31,531 nt of DNA from an uncultured Verrucomicrobiota bacterium (GCA_947305585.1 CAMZDY010000003.1:1-31531); one strand, 5' to 3'; shown: positions 1 through 7,734, counted from the stretch's first letter. Notes: a model not told the origin generated them from the letters alone. Program-made: numbers and translations.

Positions 1-427
1 GGTAGTCTTCGTAGGAGACGCTCTTGGCGGACTCTTCCGTGTAGCCCTTGCCGTACTTCGCGTACTCGTCCAGGAGCTCGCGCACCATTGCCCGGGAAAG
101 CGGCGTGTAGCGATTCTTAAGTACGCCCGCGAGATCGTCGTGCTTGCCGGTCACGTTCATCTCGGTCGGGAGTCCCAGCTTGGCGCGGATCGCATCCATA
201 TTCGCCTTCGGGACCTGCGCCTTTTCGAGCGCGTTCAAAAACGCCTCCTTCACCTCCATGATGCGCTCCGGGGAGAGCATCACGTTGTTCTTGCTCGTCT
301 TCCAGACGTGGTTGTTGATCTTGACGAGCTCGGGACCGTTCTTGCCGGTTTTGATGTCGATCTGCCCGGCGTTGTAGTCGCCGGACGCGATCCGGTTGAA
401 CTGCGCTAAACTTATTTCCAATGCCAT
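1..427 (-). CDS. Unknown protein, N-terminal 142 residues (runs off window)
   Basis: An open frame reads leftward from an ATG at 427 to the window edge without a stop, starting MALEISLAQFNRIASGDYNA. It begins 2 bases after the stop of the double-STN gene, so the two are very likely cotranscribed. The visible part is charged and mostly helical in character, with no signal peptide and no membrane segment, so it looks cytoplasmic. It contains TPLSRAMVRELLDEYAKYGK near the left edge. I do not recognise the family. The reading frame is supported by its tight coupling to the upstream gene and its lack of stops; the start is the first ATG after that stop. The C-terminus is missing, so no function is proposed. 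Confidence 0.7.
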   Translation of the reverse strand, partial: MALEISLAQFNRIASGDYNAGQIDIKTGKNGPELVKINNHVWKTSKNNVMLSPERIMEVKEAFLNALEKAQVPKANMDAIRAKLGLPTEMNVTGKHDDLAGVLKNRYTPLSRAMVRELLDEYAKYGKGYTEESAKSVSYEDY

Positions 428-429
428 CT

Positions 430-1566
430 TTAGTCCTCCAAATGTGCCTTGATCACGATATTCTCGCCCTCGAACGCCAGCTTGCACCCGCAGCCTTCCT
501 CGATCACGAGATGGGCGGCTTCGAGCAGTTTGATGTCGCTGGCCGCCACCATGCCTTTCACCGGCGTTTTCGCCTCGGCCCGCAGCACGAACTTAACCCC
601 GCGCCGACCGGACAGCAACCGGTTGAAATAACCCACCACGTCGCCGACTGTGGCCGGCGGCTTGAAATGGAGGGAGTCGATATGGATTGAATCCATCACC
701 TTGATCGTCTCCAACTGCGCCTCCGTGACCTCGTTCCCCGCAATCAGCCCGCCGGCCAACGACGCGGCCTTTTTCTGCGCATGGCGGTAGTACTCGTCCG
801 CGTGCGCCTTGATGGCTCCCGAGGCCGAAGCGGCGACACATTTGTAGTTCCGCCAGAACGCGGCGATTTCCAGAGAGTCCTTCCAGTCGGCGACAATCGC
901 GTTGCCGAAATCCTCGGGCGGCGCCATATCCTTCGGCATGACGATCACCACCCCGTTCCGGATCACGAACTTGTGGTCCACCGAAGCGCAGACGCGCTTG
1001 ATGAGATCGTAAAGCTTGATGTTGTCGGCCGTCATCTTGGGCACCTGCGGCAGCTGCATGAGCTCCTCCTCGTCCTCGAACGCTTCGCTCGGCGGATTGG
1101 CCACCCGGAGGACGAAATTGATGCCCTGCTCGCGGGACGCGTCGCGGAAATGCTCGATCGCGTCGACAATCGTCGCCGGGGGCTTGATCGCGAACTGCGG
1201 CACCACGATCTTCTTGAGCGCCGCCTCGACCTTGCGGTCCCGCTCGCTAACCCTCTTCGCCAACGGCACGTAACCAGCCGGATTGGACTCGGGCTTCACC
1301 TCGGGATTTTCGAGTTTCGCGATCCGGGCCAGATCTCCGCCCAGCGCGGCAAACTCCTTCAATGCCTCCTCCCAGTCGCCGGTGGCGGCCACGAGTTCCG
1401 CATGTGCGCGCTTGAGCTTGAGATCGTCGGGCGACTTCTCCATTTTAGCCTGCAATTGCGCCAGCCGCGTCTCCGTTTTGGCGCGACAGCTGGTCGCCGC
1501 TTTTTTCGGCGCGGCAACCGCCATTACCGCCCCGATCGCCGCCACCGCAAGTATAATTCTTTTCAT
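430..1566 (-). CDS. Exported protein with two STN-like (secretin/TonB N-terminus) repeats
   Basis: 378 residues. Residues 1-19 form a signal peptide (MKRIILAVAAIGAVMAVAA), so the protein is exported. Residues 30-85 are helical and TPR-like (GDWEEALKEFAALGG). Two related segments follow. Residues 125-210 start FAIKPPATIVDAIEHF, continue to FVLRV, and end DHKFVIRNGVVIVMP. Residues 301-375 start FKPPATVGDVVGYF, continue to KFVLRA, and end CKLAFEGENIVIKA. This short beta-alpha-beta plan ending in a 'k.....g.ivi' strand is how STN domains of secretins and TonB-dependent systems look, and free-standing STN proteins are common in PVC bacteria. There is no secretin pore domain. A TAG stop lies immediately before the ATG in frame, so the start cannot move upstream. 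There is no Shine-Dalgarno, and a -10 box ends 8 bases before the ATG. The STN assignment is inference from pattern. Confidence 0.72.
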   Translation of the reverse strand: MKRIILAVAAIGAVMAVAAPKKAATSCRAKTETRLAQLQAKMEKSPDDLKLKRAHAELVAATGDWEEALKEFAALGGDLARIAKLENPEVKPESNPAGYVPLAKRVSERDRKVEAALKKIVVPQFAIKPPATIVDAIEHFRDASREQGINFVLRVANPPSEAFEDEEELMQLPQVPKMTADNIKLYDLIKRVCASVDHKFVIRNGVVIVMPKDMAPPEDFGNAIVADWKDSLEIAAFWRNYKCVAASASGAIKAHADEYYRHAQKKAASLAGGLIAGNEVTEAQLETIKVMDSIHIDSLHFKPPATVGDVVGYFNRLLSGRRGVKFVLRAEAKTPVKGMVAASDIKLLEAAHLVIEEGCGCKLAFEGENIVIKAHLED

Positions 1567-1574
1567 CTATAAGT

Positions 1575-1603
1575 ATTATATCATATTTCCCCGCAAATTG
1601 CAA
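1575..1603 (-). promoter_or_regulatory. Sigma70-type promoter, predicted leaderless
   Basis: On the minus strand TTGCAA (1603-1598), a 17-base spacer ending in TGA, and a perfect TATAAT (1580-1575) form an extended -10 promoter. The ATG of the double-STN gene is at 1566, leaving 8 bases after the -10 box. Transcription would normally start at about 1570-1567, giving a 5' leader of 0-3 bases. The 14 bases AAATATGATATAAT are identical to those of the adhE promoter. Confidence 0.8.
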
Positions 1604-1620
1604 CCCAAAATTGTCAATGG

Positions 1621-2787
1621 TTACCGATAGGATTCGGTAAAGATCTTGACGATGTCGTCGTCGGTGAGCGGGATGGGGTCGCAATCGAAGAGCGCGCCGA
1701 GCGCGGAGCGGGCCAGCTGGGCCATCCGGGGGAACTCTTCTGGCTTGATGCCGTAGTCGCTCATCTTGAGCCCGTCCACGCCGCACGCCTTTTGCAGGTC
1801 GGCGAGCGCCACGAGGAAATCTTCGGGCCGGGACGCATCCTCCTTGCCGAGGAGCTTGGCCATCTCGACGAACTTTTCGGGACAGGCGCCCCGCTCGATG
1901 AAGTGGCGGTAGTAGGCGAGCGAAATCATGATGAGGCCCGCGCCATGCGGCAAGTCCTGATGCTCGCCAGAAAGCGCATGCTCCAGCGAGTGTTCGCTCG
2001 TGCAGCTCGAAGCCTCCATCGAATAGCCGCTCAGCGTGTTGGCGAAGGCCACGTCCGTGCGCGCCTCGAGATTCTGTCCGTCCGCCACCGCCTTGGCGAG
2101 ACTCCGCCCGATGTTGCGGATCGCCTCGCGCTGGACGAGCGCCGCCATTTCGTTGCCGCATTTGGAGATGAAGCCTTCGGTGGAATGGAAGAGCGCGTCG
2201 AAGCCCTGATAGGCCGTGAACTTGGGCGGCACCGTGAGCATCAGCACGGGGTCCACCACCGCGAGAACCGGACAGGGCCCCATGAACGCCGCCTTTTCGT
2301 GCGTCACCGGGCTCGTGATGACCGATCCGCCATCCACTTCAGAACCGGTTCCCGCGCTAGTGGTGATGGCCACGGTGGGGAGCGGCTTGGCCTGGAGGGG
2401 ACGATGCTCGCCGGTGCCGGTGGCCATATAGTCCCACACGCGTCCGCCTGCCTGCGGGATTGTGGCGGCGATGGCTTTGGCGGAGTCCATCACGCTGCCG
2501 CCGCCAAGCCCGATCACGAAGTCCACCTGATGCGCGCGGCCGAACTCCACGCCAGCTTGCACCGTAGGCTCCAGCGGATTGGCCTCGATCTTGTCGAAAA
2601 GGACGTACTCCACGCCAGCCAGCTTGAGTTCCTGCGCAAGCGCGTCCAGCGAGCCGTTGAGCCGGGTGGACTTGCCGCTCGAGATGACGACTAGCGCCTT
2701 CTTGCCGGGCAACGTCTCTTGGTGCAACGTTTTGAGTTTTCCCGCTCCGAAGAGCACTTTGGTGGATACGTTCCAGATATACGACAT
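1621..2787 (-). CDS. Iron-containing (group III) alcohol dehydrogenase
   Basis: 388 residues, the usual length of the family, which reduces aldehydes to alcohols (or the reverse) with NAD(P)H in the cytoplasm. The nucleotide site GLGGGSVMDSAKAIA lies at residues 93-107, and TTSAGTGSEVDGGSVITSP at ~142-160. Metal ligands inferred by family position are D197 and H201 (GFDALFHSTEGF), H266 (SEHSLEH) and H281 (LPHGAG). Of the BDH/FucO/DhaT relatives the exact substrate cannot be told. The gene lies 25 bases after a BASS-family transporter in a run with a sulfatase and its maturase. A role such as lactaldehyde reduction during desulfated deoxysugar breakdown is possible but unproven. An AAGGAA Shine-Dalgarno lies about 8 bases upstream. 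No hairpin terminator is visible in the short gap after the stop. Confidence 0.93.
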   Translation of the reverse strand: MSYIWNVSTKVLFGAGKLKTLHQETLPGKKALVVISSGKSTRLNGSLDALAQELKLAGVEYVLFDKIEANPLEPTVQAGVEFGRAHQVDFVIGLGGGSVMDSAKAIAATIPQAGGRVWDYMATGTGEHRPLQAKPLPTVAITTSAGTGSEVDGGSVITSPVTHEKAAFMGPCPVLAVVDPVLMLTVPPKFTAYQGFDALFHSTEGFISKCGNEMAALVQREAIRNIGRSLAKAVADGQNLEARTDVAFANTLSGYSMEASSCTSEHSLEHALSGEHQDLPHGAGLIMISLAYYRHFIERGACPEKFVEMAKLLGKEDASRPEDFLVALADLQKACGVDGLKMSDYGIKPEEFPRMAQLARSALGALFDCDPIPLTDDDIVKIFTESYR

Positions 2788-2812
2788 GGTTTGGTTCCTT
2801 GGAGGTTGACGG

Positions 2813-3646
2813 TTAAACGGGTGGACGCCGGGCGAAGAGCCGGGCCACGAGGGCGCCGCTCAGGTTGTGCCAGACGCTGAAGATCGCGCCCGGCACCGCG
2901 GCCATCGGATAGGCGGCGAAATGGGCGGCGGCGAGACTCGCGGCGAGGCCGGAGTTCTGCATGCCCACCTCGATGCAGAGCGCCCGGCGTTTCGGTTCCG
3001 CAAGCCGCAGCGCGGCGCCGATCAGGTAGCCGAGCGCCAAGCCGCAGATATTGTGCAGCACGACGACGAAAAAGACGGACACGCCCCCGGTGGCCAGTCG
3101 CTCCAGATTGGCCGACACCACCTTGATCAGAATGATCGCGATCGCCACCGATGACACGGTGGGCATGAAGCGCACCGCTTTGGCGGTAAGGTCCGGGAAG
3201 AAACGTTTGGCCGCAAAGCCGAGCGTGATCGGGAGGACCACCACCCACAGGATGCCGACGAACATGCCGCACGCATCCACCTCGACCGTCTGGCCCGCGA
3301 GGAGCAAAGTCAAGGCCGGGGTGAGGACGGGGGCGAGCACGGTCGATACTCCCGTCATGCCCACCGAAAGCGCGAGATCGCCCTTGGCGAGATAGGTCAT
3401 CACGTTCGAGGCCGTGCCGCCGGGACAGCACCCCACGAGGATCACGCCTACCGTCAAGGCTTCGTCGAGCGAAAAAATCCGCGCCAGGACCCACGCCAAC
3501 AGCGGCATCACGGTAAACTGCGCCGCGCAGCCGATCGCGATGTCCTTGGGGCGGCTGAACACGATCTTGAAATCTTCGAGCTTGGTGGCCATCCCCATGC
3601 CGAACATCACCACGCCCAAGAGTACGCTAATGTTGATGTAGTTCAT
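2813..3646 (-). CDS. BASS-family (bile acid:Na+ symporter-like) transporter
   Basis: 277 residues, almost entirely hydrophobic helices (about 8-10 membrane segments) in the inner membrane. Family landmarks are GCCPGGTASNVMTYLAKGD near residue 80, the first crossover motif, and EVGMQNSGLAASLAA near residue 225, the second. These are hallmark BASS sites that form the sodium and substrate region. Bacterial BASS members carry organic anions such as keto acids, pantoate and other carboxylates, and rarely bile acids; the substrate here is unknown. Its ATG overlaps the stop of the sulfatase maturase in an ATGA junction at 3643-3646, so the two are translationally coupled. The iron-ADH follows 25 bases later. 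Placement suggests it moves an organic acid or sulfated/sulfonated intermediate or product of the same pathway; this is inference. Confidence 0.92.
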   Translation of the reverse strand: MNYINISVLLGVVMFGMGMATKLEDFKIVFSRPKDIAIGCAAQFTVMPLLAWVLARIFSLDEALTVGVILVGCCPGGTASNVMTYLAKGDLALSVGMTGVSTVLAPVLTPALTLLLAGQTVEVDACGMFVGILWVVVLPITLGFAAKRFFPDLTAKAVRFMPTVSSVAIAIILIKVVSANLERLATGGVSVFFVVVLHNICGLALGYLIGAALRLAEPKRRALCIEVGMQNSGLAASLAAAHFAAYPMAAVPGAIFSVWHNLSGALVARLFARRPPV

Positions 3647-4662
3647 GCGGACGGGATAAGCGTGCGGAGGATGGGAAGCGCGTGGGCGAAGAAGCGCTTA
3701 TAGCCGGAGCAGAGCCGACTCTGGCGGGTCAGGGGGTCGCGATTCTTGGGGCAGTCGCCCTGGCAGAACGGAAGATAGGGACACGCCGCGCATTCGGCGC
3801 TCCAGTTGCGCTTGCGCCGACCGAACTCGCGGAATTTGGGACTACGGAAAACGGTTTCGAGATCGTCCGTGAGGATGTTCCCGAGGCGCAGATCCTTCGT
3901 CACGTGGAAATCGCAGGGATAGATGTCGCCGTTCCACTCGACCACGAGATAGTTGCAGCAGTTGCCCGCGAACTGGCAGACTTCGGAGCGTCCGTAGACC
4001 ATGCGCGCCACGAGCGTGTCGAAGAGCCGGATGCTCACGCGGTGCGCGTCGCCGTCGCCCAGCCAGGTGTCGAAAAGTCCGATCAGGAAGTCGCCCCACT
4101 TCTCGCCGTCGATGGCGAAGGCGGGCGGGGTGGTGCACTCGATATATTGCTGATTGAGGCTGCCCCACTCGTCGCGCACGAAGCGGTAGACTTCCTGCGG
4201 ATGGTCGATGTTGGCCGCCGAGACGAGCGTGAGCGTGTTGACCATCGCGCCGGCCGCAACGAGCGCGTCGTAGCCGCGCTTCGCCAGATCGTAGTGCTGA
4301 CGGAAACGGTTGTGGATCGCTTCGGGGCCGTCCACCGAAAGTCCCACCAGCCAATGGTGGTCGCGCAGAAAGCGGGCCCAGTCGCCATCGAGCAGCGTGC
4401 CGTTGGTCTGGAGGGAAAAATCGACCTCATGCGAAAGCTCCTGGGCGCGACGGAAGAAGTCTAGCCCCATGAGCGTGGGCTCGCCGCCCTGGAAGGCGAT
4501 GTGGCCGCCGCGATAGACGTCGAGGAGCCGGCGGAGGACCTTGTCCTCCATCCTAAGCCGGGGGGCATGACGGTAGAGCGCCGACTTTTCGCGGTAGAAA
4601 CAATACCCGCAGGCCAGGTTGCAGTCCGCTCCTGCGGGTTTGACCAGCAGCGAAAAGTCCAT
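3643..4662 (-). CDS. Anaerobic sulfatase-maturating enzyme (radical SAM/SPASM)
   Basis: 339 residues. It opens MDFSLLVKPAGADCNLACGY, the typical anSME start, with the radical SAM cluster motif CNLACGYC (CX3CX2C) at about residues 14-21. The C-terminal third carries the SPASM cysteines that bind two auxiliary Fe-S clusters (CQFAGNCCNY, YPCDFH, CAACPYLPFCQGDC). The enzyme converts an active-site Cys or Ser of sulfatases to formylglycine in the cytoplasm without oxygen. It follows the sulfatase by 5 bases, and that sulfatase has a Cys-type CTPSR site, so the pair is self-consistent. I chose the ATG at 4662. The frame stays open upstream to 4890, but that part lies inside the sulfatase gene and has no family likeness. 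The Shine-Dalgarno is weak, so translation is probably coupled to the sulfatase. Confidence 0.95.
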   Translation of the reverse strand: MDFSLLVKPAGADCNLACGYCFYREKSALYRHAPRLRMEDKVLRRLLDVYRGGHIAFQGGEPTLMGLDFFRRAQELSHEVDFSLQTNGTLLDGDWARFLRDHHWLVGLSVDGPEAIHNRFRQHYDLAKRGYDALVAAGAMVNTLTLVSAANIDHPQEVYRFVRDEWGSLNQQYIECTTPPAFAIDGEKWGDFLIGLFDTWLGDGDAHRVSIRLFDTLVARMVYGRSEVCQFAGNCCNYLVVEWNGDIYPCDFHVTKDLRLGNILTDDLETVFRSPKFREFGRRKRNWSAECAACPYLPFCQGDCPKNRDPLTRQSRLCSGYKRFFAHALPILRTLIPSA

Positions 4663-4667
4663 CGCTT

Positions 4668-6245
4668 TTACAGCCAGTATTCGTGCGCGTTCTGGAACTG
4701 GTCTTCGTCGCCCAATTCCTGGCGAAGCTCCTGGAGCCGGCGCTTGAGGAACGCGATGCGCTCCTGGCAGGCGGGGTCGGAATAGGCGTTGCGGAGCTCT
4801 TCGGGATCGTTGACGATATCGAAGTACTCCCACTCGTTCCGCTTGTAGTAGTAGCAGAGCTTGTCGGTTTTGGTGCGAAGGCCGTACCACGCGGCGGTGG
4901 CGTGTTCGCCCCCTTCCACGTAGTAGCGCGCATAGCAGGCGTCGCGATGTTCCTTCCGGCTGCCCTCGAGGAGCGGCAGAAAACTCTTGCCCTGCATGTC
5001 GGCGGGCTTTTCGCCGCCGGCGATGTCAAGGAAGGTTTCGGCGAAGTCGACATTGCTGATGAGCTCTCCATTCACGCTGCCGGGTTCGATGAGCCCGGGG
5101 CAGTGCGCGATGAACGGCATCTTCAGCGTCTCTTCCATGATGAAGCGCTTGTCGTAGAGACCGTGATCGCCCAGGAAGAAGCCTTGATCGGCCGTGTAGA
5201 ACACGACCGTGTTCTCGTAGAGACCCTTGCGCTTCAGATAGTCGATCATGTCGCCCACCGAGTCGTCCACCGACTGCACCACCGCGAGGTAGTCCTGCAT
5301 GTACCGGAGGTAGCTCAAGGCGGTCTTGGCGCGATCGTCCATGCCTTCGGGCCAGGCGTCGATGAACTGGCCCTGGGCGTTCTTGGCGCCTTCGTAGCGG
5401 CGACCCTCGAACTCGAAGGTGTTGCCCTGCGAGAAGTACTCGGCGAGCTTCAAGTCTTCCCGGAGGCGCATGTGCTTCAGGAGCGTCATGGCCGTGGTCT
5501 TGATGGGGGTGGCGCGCCCTTCCCACGTGTCGAACACGGTGTCGGGGAGCGGGATGTCCTTCAAGGTCAGCTTGCGGAACTTGGCTTCGTACTTCTTGGA
5601 CGGCAGCCAGTTGCGGTGCGGCGCCTTGTGGTGCATCATCACGAAGAACGGCTTGCCGGTTTCGAGCGAGGCGTCGATCACCTCGCACGTCTTCTTGGTG
5701 ATGTTGTCGGTGGCGTATTCGCCCGGGTAGCGCGTCTGCTGCACCTTGCCGTCCACCTTCTCGTAGAACCAGGGATCGAAGTACTGCCCCTGGCCGCCGT
5801 AGATCATCCACTTGTCCCAGTCGCTGTCGCGCATGGTGCCGGGGCCGCCCAGGTGCCACTTGCCGATGAAGGCGGTGTAGTAGCCCGCGTCGCGCATGTA
5901 GCCGCCCACCGTCTTCTTGTCGGGCGAGATGTCGTTGAACACGGGTACGCCGTTCTTATGGCTGTACTGTCCGGTCAGGATGCCACCACGCGACGGGGTG
6001 CAGATTGGGTTGGTGCAGATGCAGTTCGAGAAGAGCATGCCGCCTCGAGCGAGGGCGTCCATGTGCGGGGTGCGGTTGATCCGGCTGCCGTACGCGCCGA
6101 TGGCGTGGGCGGCATGGTCGTCCGTCATGATGAAAAGGACGTTGCGCTTCTTGCCGAGCGCGTCCGCCAACCCCTTTCCGGCGATACCGGAAAATGCCGC
6201 CAAGGCTCCGAGCCCGGCGATGAAGCTGCGCCGCGAGGTCTGCAT
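4668..6245 (-). CDS. Tat-exported type I sulfatase (Cys-type formylglycine)
   Basis: 525 residues. The N-terminus has a twin-arginine signal (SRRSFIAGLGALAAFSGIAG), so it is exported folded. The active site is C82-T-P-S-R86 within NPICTPSRGGILTG, the sulfatase signature; C82 becomes formylglycine. Metal and substrate residues include D42-D43 (MTDDHAAHAIGAYG), the KWHLG motif at ~130-134 and TADQGFFLGDHGLYDKR at ~351-367. The enzyme hydrolyses sulfate esters, and the pattern (GDHGLYDKRFIMEETLKMPFI) is that of polysaccharide sulfatases. The exact substrate cannot be told. The C-terminus (WEYFDIVNDPEELRN) is typical of the family. It follows the VOC gene by 6 bases and precedes its maturase by 5, which fits maturation in the cytoplasm before Tat export. 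Confidence 0.96.
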   Translation of the reverse strand: MQTSRRSFIAGLGALAAFSGIAGKGLADALGKKRNVLFIMTDDHAAHAIGAYGSRINRTPHMDALARGGMLFSNCICTNPICTPSRGGILTGQYSHKNGVPVFNDISPDKKTVGGYMRDAGYYTAFIGKWHLGGPGTMRDSDWDKWMIYGGQGQYFDPWFYEKVDGKVQQTRYPGEYATDNITKKTCEVIDASLETGKPFFVMMHHKAPHRNWLPSKKYEAKFRKLTLKDIPLPDTVFDTWEGRATPIKTTAMTLLKHMRLREDLKLAEYFSQGNTFEFEGRRYEGAKNAQGQFIDAWPEGMDDRAKTALSYLRYMQDYLAVVQSVDDSVGDMIDYLKRKGLYENTVVFYTADQGFFLGDHGLYDKRFIMEETLKMPFIAHCPGLIEPGSVNGELISNVDFAETFLDIAGGEKPADMQGKSFLPLLEGSRKEHRDACYARYYVEGGEHATAAWYGLRTKTDKLCYYYKRNEWEYFDIVNDPEELRNAYSDPACQERIAFLKRRLQELRQELGDEDQFQNAHEYWL

Positions 6246-6251
6246 GGCGCG

Positions 6252-6626
6252 TTACTTGATGAAGATCGAGTTCTGGCGACGGCAGAACTGGATGGCCACG
6301 CCCCACGGATCGCGGACGATCGCCATCTGGAAGGCGGGGTTGTCGAGCTTCAGCTGTTCGAGCTTGGCGCCGGCCGCCACCAGACGGTCCACGTCGGCCT
6401 GGACGTCGTCGGACGCGAAGGCCACGTGGAGGGTCATGGAATTCATGGCAGGGTAGTCGGGGGCCGCCGGGGTTTCGCCCGTGCGGTAGATCTCCAGACC
6501 CACCGTGCCGGAGTCGTCCATGATGAAGCCGGGGTTGGACGACACGCGCATGCCGAGATTCTTGCACCACCACGCCTTGAACGCTTCGGCGTCGGGGACG
6601 TCGATCGCAAAATGCTCCAGTTTCAT
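6252..6626 (-). CDS. VOC-superfamily (glyoxalase-like) protein
   Basis: 124 residues from the ATG at 6626 (MKLEHFAIDVPDAEAFKAWW). Two beta-alpha-beta-beta-beta halves typical of the vicinal oxygen chelate fold are visible: residues ~1-55 (LEHFAIDV to VGLEIYR) and ~65-120 (MTLHVAFASDDVQADVDRL to RDPWGVAIQFCRR). Likely metal ligands are H5, E~48, H~69 and a C-terminal Gln, by analogy with glyoxalases and dioxygenases. The reaction is unknown; the family includes lyases, epimerases, dioxygenases and binding proteins. The start is decided by an excellent AAGGAGG at 6641-6635, 8 bases upstream; the frame is open further upstream but that part is low-complexity and unlike the family. It lies directly before the sulfatase, so a role in sugar breakdown or detoxification is possible. 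Confidence 0.88.
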   Translation of the reverse strand: MKLEHFAIDVPDAEAFKAWWCKNLGMRVSSNPGFIMDDSGTVGLEIYRTGETPAAPDYPAMNSMTLHVAFASDDVQADVDRLVAAGAKLEQLKLDNPAFQMAIVRDPWGVAIQFCRRQNSIFIK

Positions 6627-6634
6627 AATGGACT

Positions 6635-6641
6635 CCTCCTT
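6635..6641 (-). promoter_or_regulatory. Strong Shine-Dalgarno of the VOC gene
   Basis: Minus-strand AAGGAGG ends 8 bases before the ATG at 6626 and is the best ribosome site in the window. It settles the start against an in-frame ATG at 6698 inside the end of yebC. Confidence 0.85.
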
Positions 6642-6672
6642 GTTGGTTTGGTTTTCGGGTTTAGAATTGGAA

Positions 6673-7440
6673 TCAGCCTTCGGCTTCGAGCGCGGCATCC
6701 ACTTCGTCGGTGGTTTCCATGTTGGTGTAGACGTCCTGGACGTCTTCCAGGTCTTCCAGCATGTCCACGAACTTGTTGATGGCCTTGGCCACGGCCACGT
6801 CGCTCACGGGCGCGGTCATGTTGGGCACGAGCGCGCGTTCGGCCGAGTTCTCCTCGTCCACCGCGATTCCGGCGCCCTTGATGGCTTCGAGCACGGTGTT
6901 GAAGTCGGCCGGCTGGCACTTGACGGTGAAGCCGCCATCTTCGGAGACCACGTCTTCCGCGCCGGCTTCGAGCGCCACTTCCATCACCTTGTCTTCGTCG
7001 AGTCCGTCCGCGGCGGGGATCATGATCTGGCCCAAGCGGTCGAAGAGACGCGCGGCCGAACCCTGCTTGGCGAGCTCCGTGCCGTTCTTCTTGAACACGT
7101 TGCCCACTTCGGCGGCGGCGCGGTTCTTGTTGTCGGTGAGGACGGTGCAGACAATGGCGATGCCGCCCTTGATGCCTTCGTACACGGCATCCACGAGCGC
7201 GGCGGACTCCAGTTCGCCCGTGCCCTTCTTGATGGCGCGATCGATGTTATCGTTGGGCATCTGCGCCGCCTTGGCCTTGGCGATCAGCGTGCGGAGGGTG
7301 GGGTTGGTGTCGGGGTTGCCGCCCTTGGCCTTGACCACGATGGTGATTTCCTTGCCGAGCTTGGAGAAGATCTTGCCCTTCTTGGCGTCGGCCGCGCCTT
7401 TCGCGCGCTTGATCGTGGCCCAGTGACTATGACCTGACAT
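6673..7440 (-). CDS. yebC: YebC/PmpR (TACO1) family protein
   Basis: 255 residues. The N-terminus MSGHSHWATIKRAKGAADAK is the near-invariant YebC signature. It continues with FSKLGKEITIVVKAKGGNPD and the conserved AKAAQMPNDNIDRAIKKGTG at residues ~78-96. Full length (the family is usually 240-255) with all three domains. The family was long annotated as a transcriptional regulator (PmpR). Mitochondrial TACO1 and recent bacterial work link it to ribosomes stalling on difficult (for example proline-rich) sequences. It follows infA by 48 bases, a natural pairing with translation. A promoter with its -35 box over the infA stop (7492-7464) may let it be expressed apart from the upstream fermentation genes. 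A GAAGGAAC ribosome site precedes the ATG. Confidence 0.97.
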   Translation of the reverse strand: MSGHSHWATIKRAKGAADAKKGKIFSKLGKEITIVVKAKGGNPDTNPTLRTLIAKAKAAQMPNDNIDRAIKKGTGELESAALVDAVYEGIKGGIAIVCTVLTDNKNRAAAEVGNVFKKNGTELAKQGSAARLFDRLGQIMIPAADGLDEDKVMEVALEAGAEDVVSEDGGFTVKCQPADFNTVLEAIKGAGIAVDEENSAERALVPNMTAPVSDVAVAKAINKFVDMLEDLEDVQDVYTNMETTDEVDAALEAEG

Positions 7441-7463
7441 GTTGTTCGTTCCTTCTTTTGTGG

Positions 7464-7492
7464 TTTATATGGTAAGTAAAGGGATTGTTCAA
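7464..7492 (-). promoter_or_regulatory. Sigma70-type promoter for yebC
   Basis: Minus-strand TTGAAC (7492-7487), a 17-base spacer and TATAAA (7469-7464) lie 23 bases before the yebC ATG. The -35 box overlaps the TGA stop of infA at 7491-7489. The match is good but not perfect; it is a prediction from sequence alone. Confidence 0.6.
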
Positions 7493-7734
7493 GCCTGCGG
7501 AGGCGGGGTTTCCTTGTGGCGGTAGGTGATGCGGCCCTTGCCGAGATCGTACGGCGAAATCTCCACCGTCACCTTGTCGCCGATCGCGATTTTGATGAAG
7601 AACTTGCGCATCTTGCCGGAGATGTGCGCCAGCACTTCGTGACCATTCTCCAGCCTCACCTTGTACATGGTGGCCGGCAGCACCTTGGTGACCACCCCGG
7701 TCACCTCGATCGCCTGATCTTCTTCTTTTGCCAT
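7489..7734 (-). CDS. infA: Translation initiation factor IF-1
   Basis: 81 residues from the ATG at 7734 (MAKEEDQAIEVTGVVTKVLP). The single S1/OB-fold is complete: MYKVRLENGHEVLAHISGKM, then KIAIGDKVTVEISPYDLGKG, then RITYRHKE. This is the canonical IF-1 pattern, with an 8-residue proline-rich tail (TPPPQA) beyond the usual ~72 residues. It binds the 30S A site during initiation. I prefer this start over an ATG 27 bases upstream because AAGGAA (7746-7741) is spaced 6 bases from it and family members begin MAKE. It lies between a FeFe hydrogenase gene (28-base gap) and yebC, an unusual place for infA, which more often accompanies ribosomal protein genes. Confidence 0.97.
   Translation of the reverse strand: MAKEEDQAIEVTGVVTKVLPATMYKVRLENGHEVLAHISGKMRKFFIKIAIGDKVTVEISPYDLGKGRITYRHKETPPPQA

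Noticed and set aside
1612..1617. Perfect TTGACA upstream of the double-STN gene
   Set aside because: It is 31 bases from the TATAAT box, too far for a -35 element. The TTGCAA at 1603-1598 has the right 17-base spacing.
1567..1620. Terminator between the iron ADH and the double-STN gene
   Set aside because: No stable GC-rich hairpin with a T-run can be drawn on the minus strand; the short A/T-rich stretch is accounted for by the promoter.
4663..4890. Longer N-terminus for the sulfatase maturase
   Set aside because: The extra 76 residues are encoded inside the sulfatase in another frame and do not look like anSME; the family starts MDFSLLVKPAG.
4683..6779. A 698-codon open frame on the plus strand
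   Set aside because: It lies antisense to the sulfatase and VOC genes, whose active-site motifs are intact. Its product is low-complexity (V, H, L, G, R-rich) as expected for a shadow of a GC-rich gene.
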